Shown piece after piece: positions 9,017 to 19,029 of a DNA stretch of 64,000 bases. Positions within the stretch are counted from its first letter, which is position 1; the number at the start of each line of letters is the position of its first letter. Below the pieces are notes generated by a model. That model did no database searches. It was not told where the DNA came from and saw nothing but the letters and a program-made list of their open reading frames with translations. Source of the stretch: Spisula solida (lineage: Eukaryota; Mollusca; Bivalvia; Venerida; Mactridae); the NCBI GenBank assembly GCA_947247005.1, contig OX365947.1, positions 5,995,030-6,059,029 of the forward strand, given 5' to 3'. Made by a program: the position numbers and the translations under genes.

Positions 9017-10932
9017 CAACTCACTAACGACTGTCCCAATCAAACGCAAACAAACAAACATACATACATCTGATGATAAGATTTACTTAGAAGACAGCAG
9101 GTACTCATAGTTTGAACACCGAGCTCTCTTTGAGATAAATCCGTACAGTACAAAATACATTCTATTACAAGATGGAAGACATCCATTCACTACTTGATCG
9201 ATTAAATATAAAAACGGTCACTTTCATTCATAAGTAACGAGCAAATTTGATGATTACATAAACACATATCTAGGTCAAACCATGCCTCAATGATTGTAAT
9301 CAATCATCGATGATTGGTCCTTGATTGCTATCATATAAACATCAGTTCAGAAACGATGTCATCAAAAGAGTTATCAGATGAATTATTTATGTTTCGGAGA
9401 CGAGATTATTCATTAAAATTAAATGAATAGTTTCGATATGTGCCGCCAGAGATTATCAATTACTTACTCATTGATTTTAATCAAACATGACCGATTAAAT
9501 TGTCATTTGTAAAACGGCGTTAATATCGTTTATAAATCATTCACATTCATTTTGTTTGAATTAAATTTATACCAACTCCGTAAACGTAAATCATCGAAGT
9601 CTGCAAGTATATAATGAATGGTTTTAGTTATTGTTCTGCGAAATAGTAAACGCCATAAATTATAATGATTGAAGTCACTCGTCACATGTTTCGTCTACTT
9701 GTTATCTATTTTTCATATCGTAAGACAGGAATATATAAATCAACATCAAATTGCACAGTGTTTATGTCTACTTTTTCTCTACCTTTCAAATCGTAGGACA
9801 GGAATATATGAATGAACCTCGAATTGCACAGTGTTTATGTCTTTTATTTATACAATTATCAGTTTACCTCTAAATTGAATATGGTTGATGCTTTTATTGC
9901 AAGATTGATATTTCTTCAGCTTACCAGCATTGATGCAAACATAATTATATTAAATGATATGCCATACAATCTCCGACCGACGTTCATTCATAAATAAAGT
10001 CGTTTCTTAAAAGTACAACCACGTCTCAATTCTATTATATTTTACATTCATAAAAACATGTTAAAACCGAATCAGCCGTACCGTCCCGTGAAGTGTATGT
10101 TAAACCCCACCGGGACAATACTGTCAACGAATTCGATATAAAGATATTAATTCTTTATCCATTAACTTTGTGAAGCAGGGGGTAAATGTGACTTGTTGAT
10201 AGTTTCATGGGTCTGCATGTTATCTGAAAAGTTGTTTGGATATTTCTTTTACTCGTATGATTAGTGTTATGTGTTTATCATTATATTGACCAACCTGTGT
10301 TAAAGACCTTCTGCAAAGAAATACCTCAATTACAAAATCCAGCACTGACATTTCCCCAGTCTTTATTATTATTAACACGTTTTGATGTTTCCATGATCAA
10401 TTCATGGGTAAAGTGCAACCCTTGTTTCATTTTGCTGCAGGAAGATAGCTTACTTGGTCCAGAAATCCAAATCAACTATGGTTGCAGGGTAGTCGGATTT
10501 TTACAGATGCAAAATGTGGCGGTTTTTTATGATATATCTAACTACACAAACACTCAAGGAAAGTACGTGTTTCATCATTTTATTATATTCATTCCTCCTT
10601 GCGGTAATATTTCATCAATGCCATAATAATCGATCGTATTCATCAACTCCAAAATTAACAAATAAATTAAAAGCTAAACGCATCATAATTAGCTAACATA
10701 CAAACACCTTAAGCTAAATATTTTAAGCGCGTGTATATACACGATGTATAACTTATCGTATATGTTGCCTTCTCAATTATTGTTATAATGTTAAAATATT
10801 CGAAAATTCAAAACAAAAGTCTACGTCTGCCAAAAACATAAAAACACTAGGTATATAAGCAATATGTCACAATTGTATATTTTACTGTAATTTGTCTTAA
10901 ATCCGCTTATGTGACATTTTCTGACATATTTA
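9017..10932. other. Non-coding left-arm block
   Basis: I recognise no gene. It mirrors 29.9-31.75, 43.7-46.0 and 56.2-58.4 kb, so it is present four times. 9,305-9,320 is a perfect 16-bp palindrome (CAATCATCGATGATTG) kept at 58.14 kb but altered in the other two copies. AAATAAAGTCGTTTCTTA at 9,993 again resembles a LINE end. A 120-codon open frame at 10,264-10,626 is broken in the paralogous copies and is not called. Confidence 0.6.
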
Positions 10933-11133
10933 ATGTTATGGCTCATTACCACAATGAAGGATGACATTATCGTATCGTTATGCTTGTGTTCAAACAGTTT
11001 CCATTCAAGAAAACGAGGAGAGAAATCGTTCGCACGAGTAGATCTATCAAGTTTTACTGTGTATAACCTTCACTTACTTATAGGGAAACGTATGAGTAAT
11101 ACATTATTTTATATATGTTTTGTCGGTTTTTGA
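10933..11133 (+). CDS. Unrecognised 66-aa ORF, conserved in four copies
   Basis: I do not recognise this protein. It begins MLWLITTMKDDIIVSL and ends ..TLFYICFVGF. It lacks a clear signal peptide or membrane helix and has a basic middle (HSRKRGEKSF). The reading frame survives in all four paralogous blocks, here and on the minus strand at 29,862-29,662, 43,648-43,448 and 56,172-55,933, where the last is frameshifted only near the C-terminus. Few changes are visible. It lies about 4 kb downstream of P4H on the same strand in both arms. However, the surrounding 300-400 bp of non-coding sequence is also very similar among copies, so open-frame conservation may simply reflect recent common origin. 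Confidence 0.25.
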   Translation: MLWLITTMKDDIIVSLCLCSNSFHSRKRGEKSFARVDLSSFTVYNLHLLIGKRMSNTLFYICFVGF

Positions 11134-11640
11134 CGAGTTTTACATTGTTATTACTTTTATCGAAATACAATATAATATGTCTATTGAGGACTGACCAAAA
11201 TACTTCCGTCACTTTATCAGGCTAGCTACTGTAGTTATATATTTTCAACTGCTAATGATATTATATTAAAATGTTTGTCATTATAAACTTAATATACATT
11301 CCAACACAACATGCCTATTTAACTAAATACACAAGGGAAACGAATGTGAATGTGTGCTTGAATGAACGTTAAGGCACACCAAGCCAAATAACTGTATAGC
11401 GTTCCGATGAAGAATGTAGTGCCACGGCTACCATGTCTTGTGGTGTTATCAAATACAGAATATTAGCTATGTTAGAATTCGAATGATAAATATGTACCTG
11501 TGTGTAATCTATGATGTTTGGACGCATCCGAAGCCTTGACCATGCTTTTATCTATGAAACAACACAAGTACATATTCATTATTTATTATTCCTATTAATG
11601 ATATCATAAAAGTTCTTTCATTGACAAACTCTATCAGGCC
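11134..11640. other. Non-coding, mirrored in all right units
   Basis: I see no gene. 11,140-11,470 is the inverse of 29.4-29.64, 43.2-43.44 and 55.7-55.93 kb. The right-arm copies continue into a LINE fragment where this arm instead has the 94-bp minisatellite. Confidence 0.6.
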
Positions 11641-11940
11641 GGCATTCCATGTATCCTGGCTAAGGCCAGTATTCCATGTACACGGGTCCGTGGCTGGCGT
11701 CCGTGTTCCGTATCCGCGTTCCGAACACGGACATCCTATTCCATGTATCCTGGCTAAGGCCAGTATTCCATGTGCACGCGTCCGTGGCTGGCGTCCGTGT
11801 TCCGTATCCGCGTTCCGCACACGGACATCCTATTCCATGTATCCTGGCTAAGGCCAGTATTCCATGTGCACGCGTCCGTGGCTGGCGTCCGTGTTCCGTA
11901 TCCGCGTTCCGCACACGGACATCCTATTCCATGTATCCAC
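11641..11940 (+). repeat. 94-bp GC-rich minisatellite, three units
   Basis: The anchor CCATGTATCCTGGCTAAGG recurs at 11,647, 11,741 and 11,835, and its start again at 11,929, a period of exactly 94 bp. Units differ by a few bases and contain short internal repeats (GTCCGTG, TCCGCGTTCC). The GC content is far above the neighbourhood. Overlapping open frames on both strands are a by-product. No counterpart exists in the right-arm copies. Confidence 0.9.
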
Positions 11941-13052
11941 TTACCAGGCTTTCCGGGTATTTTTAATCATAGCATCCTTTGTAGAATAAATAATGAATTT
12001 ATATTTAACATATATTTATATACAAAGTACCTTGCACAAGCATGTGTGTTTCTTTTCTTTATACATTTTAACATTTAATTTTTGATTCAATGTTGGTGCG
12101 AAGCATTGCTACGGGTTAGGTGCGTTTTGAATTTGGTTTTTCAAACTCGTCGGGTGTTAAACACCAATGTGCGTTCCTACACAACTTCCTACACTCGTTA
12201 CAGACCCATTGATGTACTACATACCATGACAGAAGCTATGCTACAGTAGACATCATATTGTAAACAAAGGTATTCATATGCAAATGTACCCACCAGCTAG
12301 CTATTGGGGAAGGCATATTTTCATAAGTAGCCACAAAGTACCATGTGTACATGCTTATGAACCAATAAGCTGACATTCCTAAATGAGTGATGGTAACGCG
12401 GGCCAATAAGCGAATATGGTACATCTACGTTCAGAGATGGGGCCGATGTCTAGTTATAACACGTTCATGGTGTCATTTTAGACGACAGACAGGCTATGGA
12501 CACGTACACCCAGAGACAGCATTTTACATAAATGCCCTATTTGACATTTTCATTCAACAAATACTCCAACATTTTCAAAAATGTCAGTCTATCGTAATCT
12601 GTCGTCAAATAGGACGGATTGATAACAAACTATATGGTATTACATTATGTCACACATAAGCATCCTGTGCGTGACTTCGTGACGTATCTAGGGGAGCCGT
12701 TGGTACGCACACGCTTGCTGTGAGTCGATTTCTATCAGATTATCTGAGTATTTACGATATTATCAAAGTTATGACATAAAATGGATACAAACATTGTGTG
12801 TTATCTTTGATTATTAACTGCGACAATACCGAGACAAGATGGAAGCTTGGAAAAATTTCGTCCACACAGTGATTTTTTATAGTTACATGCCTCTGTGCAT
12901 TGTAACTGCATAGATTGTTGCATACGCTTCATTTTATACTATATACTATAAATCATTAGTTTTCGAGGGAGTTGAATTTTCGTTGATTTTGTTGTTAAAC
13001 TCGACCACAAAAGCTAATCCCTATGATTAACCGACCTCCCGAATACAGAAAC
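11941..13052. other. Non-coding left-arm block with foldback motif
   Basis: I see no gene. It mirrors 41.5-42.63 and 54.06-55.16 kb. 12,530-12,620 has CCCTATTTGAC facing GTCAAATAGG about 80 bp apart, a foldback kept in both right units, suggesting an old MITE. Open frames here are not maintained between copies. Confidence 0.55.
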
Positions 13053-13054
13053 TA

Positions 13055-14018
13055 CGAGGGGTGATAAATATATTCGTAGACTTTTCATCTAGCAATTTCA
13101 TTATGTCAGCAAGGCTCGAAAGCAAATTAGCATTATTTAGTGTAGGATATATCCGACCGAATGCACTCATAACATAGTTTTATTCATGTAATGGGTGCGT
13201 GACGCAGGCCGTCATGTGACGTCATTGCAAGCGTTTCTGTTAGAGCAGCACCAAGCTCCTTTCTGGACTCATATCCGACCCACTGTATACGATTTATTTA
13301 CTTTTAATACAGAAATAAGTCATAAATAGCCAACTCTGGAATGTAAGGCGGAATAGAAATTGTATCGTTGCGTTACTGGACTTAAAACTCTGAAAAAAGC
13401 GGTTGGCTTTACACAGTAGCAGTAGGAATCACGACCTAACAAGTTTAGGGTGCACTTTCTAAAAAACTCCTTTCAAATGGAATGAAAGAGTTATTGTTTT
13501 GTAATATATACTGATCGTAGAGTTCGCCAGGAAAATATCGTTCAGAAAAATTCCTCTTAATTCTCAGAAATTAAGGAGGAGTATCCCTTACTCTGTCCTA
13601 ATTCTTCCGTTTATTCTTAGTTTACCATGGCGCCAGTTTGACAGAGTCCCTAAAATCACATAAACAATGAAATCATGTGTAGATCACTGATCACTGATTT
13701 GGAGCGCAAAGAATCCCGAAACAGGTTGGTCAAGTCATCTTCGAGCTATCGCAAGGATTTTCGAAGTTAGGCGTTAATCTTAATGAAATGCCGTTGCTCT
13801 GTGATTATCTACTGTTCGTCACGCTCGACGGCGCGCGCTGCACCATGGTCACAATAAGTGACGTCATCAAGATCATTGTGTCGTCACAGTCACACTATAA
13901 TTAATTTATTAAAACGCTAAATACTTGATAGATCTATATTGTCTGGTAATTTCATTGTTCTAGAATCAATATCTAAAAAGTTAGAAGGAAAGTCTTCGAA
14001 TATATTTATCACCCCTCG
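13055..14018. mobile_element. 964-bp mariner-like non-autonomous transposon
   Basis: The termini are inverted repeats of about 31 bp starting CGAGGGGTGATAAATATATT, with two mismatches between the ends. The dinucleotide TA flanks both sides (13,053-13,054 and 14,019-14,020). CGAGGG after a TA is the typical mariner end. The paralogous sites at about 41.50 and 54.04 kb are uninterrupted (..CAGAAAATAGATTGGTCC.. read in this direction) with a single TA, which proves insertion. No open frame resembling a transposase is present. Two TGACGTCA palindromes lie inside (near 13,217 and 13,859). Confidence 0.92.
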
Positions 14019-14020
14019 TA

Positions 14021-14586
14021 GATTTGTCCTTCCATATTTGTAATCCACGAATTAACGACCCAGCGAAAATGCATTTTAGAAAAAGATCTACGAAATTCAT
14101 ACCAACGAAATTATGTGATATTACATTATCTAGTTCTAAAAGTTATATTGATCACTCTTTTTACCTTTTTATGATGGTATCATGCCATAGAAATGACCAT
14201 GCCGGATGAGAAATGTTTTCCCTCATTGAACGGCCTTTTATTGTTGAGCTCTATGCAAACTGAACAATGGTACCCATTGATATTATGATAGTAGCAAGGA
14301 CTACACTATGCTATTTTAATTATATCCATTGGTTGTACACGGCCAAGCCAAGGAGCCAGTCCAGACCACAAACTTTACCCTCTAAGCGAACGTAGGCTAC
14401 ATAGTGAAAACTTGAGTATTATTCAAGATGAAAGACATGCTTTAACATGCCTGTGATTGACGTATTGTTAGGGTGCTATGCTTCGATGAAGGTAAGGCTG
14501 TATGCATGCTAATACGCTAATATTGACATAAAGTTTATTATAAGTATCTTTCTTCCGCGCGTAGTCTGTGAAAAATGATAAAAGTG
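14021..14586. other. Non-coding, mirrored at 40.9-41.5 kb
   Basis: I see no gene. The block is collinear with unit A of the right arm and, in part, with unit B near 53.55-54.0 kb. Confidence 0.55.
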
Positions 14587-14742
14587 CTCGGTTCGTTATT
14601 AGTATTGACATATTTCATACGCACTAACAGGACACTTGCTCGGTTCGTTATTAGTATTGTCATATTTCATACGCACTAACAGGACACTTGCTCGGTTCGT
14701 TATTAGTATTGTAATATTTCATACGCACTAACAGGACACTTG
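14587..14742 (+). repeat. 52-bp minisatellite, three units
   Basis: CTCGGTTCGTTATTAGTATT recurs at 14,587, 14,639 and 14,691, each unit ending ..CACTAACAGGACACTTG. At the mirrored site in the right arm (40,591-40,842) a different, partly overlapping segment is repeated with a 42-bp unit. Confidence 0.9.
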
Positions 14743-16137
14743 AACTATCATAGACTTATAATATAGCATACAATGGCGATTGTCTAAAGCATAATACTAG
14801 AAGGCCAACAATATTGCATGTGGAATTGTGTGCGCCATTCATTGCATTGTCTATATAGTTATTGTGATTGTCTAGACAGTTCATGCATACACGCTTTGAG
14901 GGCAAATCTCAAAGTCAGCTTGTGGTCGCATACATAACACTCCCCGCAATGTCGATTCCCGTAGACATCTCAATTTCCCTGCATGTTCGGAAACAATCCT
15001 AAAACATCGACTATTAAGAAGAAATGCCGAGGTTATCAGAAATGGTTTGGAGAGAAATCAAACAGACTGATGTCTCGGTCTACGTTTTTGAATACTGATA
15101 AGCCATCTTGCGGCTTTTAAGTCTAACAATTGAAGCTACAATCAAAGCGTGTACAAAACAATACGATATTATAGACACATATTTACTACATGTATTATGA
15201 TATTTATAACAGTATTTGTATTGTACCACAGGTCATGTGAACACGTTACATCTTATTAAGTCAAATATAAAACATCACAAACCGCGATCGTTCGATAGTG
15301 TGACTTTTTCTGAGGGTCGACCCATGAGTTAACGGTTCGATTACTTTGACCATGCATTTGGAAGTGCATTTTATCTATATCTGAACCATAGTGCATAATG
15401 GCATTATGCAGCAATATTTAAGTACATGTTTGACACTTAATCATATTCCAGTCAAATTCGTATGTTCATTTCTGTCATCCGATTGAATTAGAGCGACGTC
15501 AAATGACATCGATTCAATTTAATGAAGCAAGTTTGAAATACAATGTAAAATAAAACACCAAGTTGCATCGATAGTATAAACATTGGTTATGTAACTTTTG
15601 CAACGACCATCACTGATGAGCTGTCTTTCGTGTCGTCACGTAAATCTTGCCTATCGTCACGGACCCCGTTTTGACTCCTGCAGCGTGTCGGTAGCTTCTG
15701 ACAATCAAAACAAATATTCTATATCGACAATATGACAATACGTCCATTGATTATAAGATAATCACATCAGATATGTCTTCCTATTTTAGTAAAGTCTTTC
15801 ATTCACAATATTTAAAATAGAAACATATTAGAGATAAGATACCCATCTATTTCGCCAATACAAGCATAGGTGATGATTTTGTCAGAAGTAAATAACCTAC
15901 ATTTGTAAAGATATCAGTCATTCAGCGTAAAACTGATTTATCGTGCACAAGTATCGTGCCAAGATTATTCAAGTAATGTAGTTGTTTTAAGTGTGTAACA
16001 TTATTGTTTTAATGTTTCATTCAAGTATAGACAACAATTATAACACGCGAATTGTTTGTAGTCAGTTGTGTATTTATATATTAGTAAACAATGTAACGGC
16101 TGGCATGTTCGGTCAGATGCAAAGATAATAGCAAATA
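14743..16137. other. Non-coding left-arm block
   Basis: I see no gene. It mirrors 38.9-40.58 kb of unit A. One TATCGTGCCAAGATT near 15,953 is the single ancestral unit of the 19-bp array found at 39.45 kb. The 40.04-40.38 kb open frame has no open counterpart here. Confidence 0.55.
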
Positions 16138-16264
16138 CAGTGAAGTTCCGCTAATAAGACCAGTCAAAAGGGTGGTCTTAATAGCGAATCGGTCTTATTA
16201 GCGGACCTTTTTTGTTCTAAATTTAATACTTGGGGACATTAATCTGGCAAAAATATGCATGATA
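16138..16264 (+). mobile_element. Truncated pogo-like MITE
   Basis: This is the same element as at 2,813-2,979: it begins CAGTGAAGTTCCGCTAATAA after a TA and runs through ..CTGGCAAAAATATGCATGAT. It then stops, and the right terminus is missing where the LINE fragment begins. Confidence 0.8.
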
Positions 16265-17162
16265 TATGATTGGGGAATTTCATAAAAGAGTTTCAGTGAA
16301 AGGATGTGAGAAACCGATTTGTATGGAATCTACAATAAAAGGAAGGTATAAATCAAAATGTTAATCAATTGAATTGATAATTAATCACTATAAAGCTTAA
16401 TTAGATATAGGGACATCATAAGAGCCAGCATATCATATAACAACATGTAAATTAAAACAATGACATTTTTAAAAGCATGATATTGAATTGAAACATAAAA
16501 CACACTGCATGCAATTCTGCAGACATATATATAGGGCTGTACATGTATATTGAAGTAATGATTATGACTAGCCAGTCATTAGATATTTAATTAGCAGAAA
16601 CATGGGGTGTTTTAAAATAAGACGGCTTCACCCAGCGTAGATATAAAGTTTTAAACTGTTGAATACAAGAAGAATTTTTGATATTATGAGGAATAGAATT
16701 CAATATTGAGGTACCAGAGAAAGCAAAAGTGTGGCGAAATAACTCGGAATTGGGTTTAGGACTATGTAATTGGTATGTAGAAGATGAGCGTAACAGTCGT
16801 GAATGAATATCTGCAGTAAATTTAAATGCAGATTTAAGATAGTCTGGTGCATCACCTCTGAGAGTTTTGTACATTTAAATAGCTTTCTGATAAATAACGC
16901 GTTCATGAAATGTCATCCATTTGAGTTCTGTAAATAGAATACTTGAAGGAGTTGAATAATCACAATCAAGAATTACCCTAGCTGCTCTTTTCTGAAATTT
17001 TATAAGTTTATCTTCAAGACTGCTGGTACAATTTCCCCATACAACACAGCAAAAGTCATAATGTGGAAGAATATATGCGTTATAAAAGCGCTTCCGAGTT
17101 TCAATGGAAAGAAAATTTTTAATTCTAAATAAGAGGTGCAAATAGGAATTACATTTCTTTAT
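16265..17162 (-). pseudogene. LINE 3' fragment, reverse transcriptase C-terminus
   Basis: The minus strand encodes the region after the RT core: NAYILPHYDFCC, FQKRAARVIL, and a terminal stretch with SGTSILNSIPHNIK and IQQFKTLYLRW. One in-frame TAA (near 16,875) interrupts it. The 5' part is absent. It is related to the fragment at the start of the window but clearly a different copy. With the adjacent truncated MITE it replaces about 45 bp still present at 38.85-38.89 kb, so it arrived in the left arm only. Confidence 0.85.
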
Positions 17163-17199
17163 TGTTGTGACATATAAGAATGATCTGGTCATCAACAGA

Positions 17200-17850
17200 A
17201 CTTATATAATCCATGTCCATTACACTACACCATTCTGTTATAATATCCTTAAAGTATCGCAATATTTTTCTGCTGATCGTGACAGAATCGCAACCATTCC
17301 TTGGTGCTTACAATATCGTGACTTAATCGCAATCATGTATTGCTGCTTACAATATCATGGCAGTATGGAAAATGGTTTTGCTGCTTATCGTGACAGTATC
17401 GCAGTGAATTGCCGTCTATAATATTGTGATTGTATCGCATTGGTTTGATGACTCTAATAACGTGACCATAGCGTAAAACTGAGATGGTATCGAAATACCA
17501 GAGATGATCCATATATAGCGAGAAAATGCTTATAAGTTTCTTATGATAGTTTAGATTATACTCAAACTTTAGCAGGAAGTAATAACATACATTAGCAATG
17601 TTTCCCCGAATTTCCATTATTTCAGCGACATTTCTTTGTTTATAACTTGTCAACAATAATATCGTGGTAATATCACAATAGTTGTCTTACTATAATTTCG
17701 TTTCTAACTGTACTATTGTTATAGTATGGCATTATTTTGCTGACTATATAAAATGAGATGGTGTCGCAATACTAGTAGTTTGTTTGTTATAGTTTGACAA
17801 TCGTTTTCTAACTATGATATCGTGACAGTGTACTTATACTAGCGATATTA
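17200..17850 (-). repeat. Degenerate tandem repeats, GATACTGTCACGATATTAT type
   Basis: Words such as CGATACTGTCACGATATTAT and CAGCAA recur every ~33-40 bp with heavy divergence (seen as ATAATATCGTGACAGTATCG on plus). The block mirrors 38,040-38,580 and 52,750-53,345. It has no gene; open frames with repeated RYCHD residues are an artefact of the repeat. Confidence 0.65.
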
Positions 17851-18732
17851 AAAAAACGGTGCCTTACAGAGTGGTTGTAGACAAGTGCACGGCTGTCGCA
17901 AAACTAATGTCACGTAGGCACGTACACGGGAGACTGTTGTTTTATGATGCCAGTGAAAGAAGTTGAGGTTTGCCTTTATTTCGGAAGATAGAATACTATA
18001 CTTCATCACAATGTCTAGTGTAACCACGCCCTCTATTCTGACTGGTTCACGTATTGTTATACATCCTTGTATAGTAAATAACACAAAATATGAAAGAGCT
18101 CTGTATTGAGAAAGTAAGTATACGTTTTCCATCTTTGACAGTTCTGTATTATCGAGGAACCCCGCAGCGATGCCTGGTGTGCTCAATAGATGTGTCCCTT
18201 TCACAAAGATTGCCCCCTTTAGTTGTCATGAAATATATAACGTTTAATTAGTCCGCCCAATGTAAATATGACAGTCTATGAAGAATTCATTCTCACATAA
18301 AAAATAAAAATAATATTTAGATGTGTCGATGTTTAGATGGTAGAAGTAATAAAAATAAAACAAATACTAACATACCCACCTGTTCATCAATTATTGAACT
18401 GTAAGAATAACACGTATGTAATTATTAATGTGACACTTGCTTTTCAAACGTTATATTGAAACGAAAGTGACAGATGACAGTTTTACTTCGCAGCACGGAA
18501 ACAGGGCGTTGCAGGAATACATTGCCAGTCCAGTTAATAGGCATACGTCAAAATCAGAAACGTTCGTGATGTTGTAAATATCGCGATATCAACACAATGC
18601 ATATATTCGTGCAAATGTATGCTAATGAACGTTGTTGAGTTCTTTTTCTCTTGTCCTGAAGTTTGTTCTTAAATTTGTCTTGAAATTTTTATTCACAAGC
18701 AATTAATCACACGATCTCATACCGAATAACAA
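17851..18732. other. Non-coding, well conserved between arms
   Basis: It mirrors 37.2-38.03 and 51.88-52.73 kb. It contains a 118-codon minus-strand open frame with open counterparts on the right, but the differences look neutral (see rejected items), so no gene is called. Confidence 0.55.
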
Positions 18733-19029
18733 AAAGATTACATTAAGTCAGACAGGGAAGGTAGCACTTAACCAGCCTAGCACAGTAACATTAAAAACAC
18801 ACAAAGCACAATGCCCAAATAAACAAGCGCAGATCCGCCCATGTCCAAGCTGTCGAAAAGTATAATAAATTATAACTGGCTGAATGACCCAGTAGAAAAG
18901 ATACAGCAACCAAAAGGCGGAATGCCTACGCTGAATGATCTAGTTACAACAGTAAAACTGCTGAACTACATAGTTATAGCAGCCTTTAGTCTCAAATGTT
19001 AAATAACAGTATTAAAACGTTGAAACAAA
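18733..19029 (-). mobile_element. R1 insertion with empty site in right arm
   Basis: A full R1 copy begins near AAGATTACATTAAGTCAGAC and runs through CACAATGCCC, GATCCGCCCA and AGCTGAATGACC. The right-arm sites (37.18 and 51.87 kb) read ..CGAATAACAAACCGCACAATTT.. without it. The left arm has CGAATAACAAA, the element, then AAACAAAGTCGCACAATTT. The flanking AACAAA(G) looks like a target duplication. It is close in sequence to the R1 copy at 62,630-62,885. Confidence 0.8.

Noticed and set aside
10264..10626. 120-codon forward frame
   Set aside because: Its first third is broken in the right-arm copies and it has no recognisable motif.
11548..11966. Overlapping open frames on both strands rich in repeated segments
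   Set aside because: They result from the GC-rich 94-bp minisatellite, and no protein features are seen.
17848..18204. A 118-codon minus-strand frame with an open counterpart at 37,701-38,027
   Set aside because: By eye the two copies differ by about 14 replacement and 6 silent changes, the C-terminus is unrelated, and the unit B copy is frameshifted. This looks like neutral DNA, not a selected protein.
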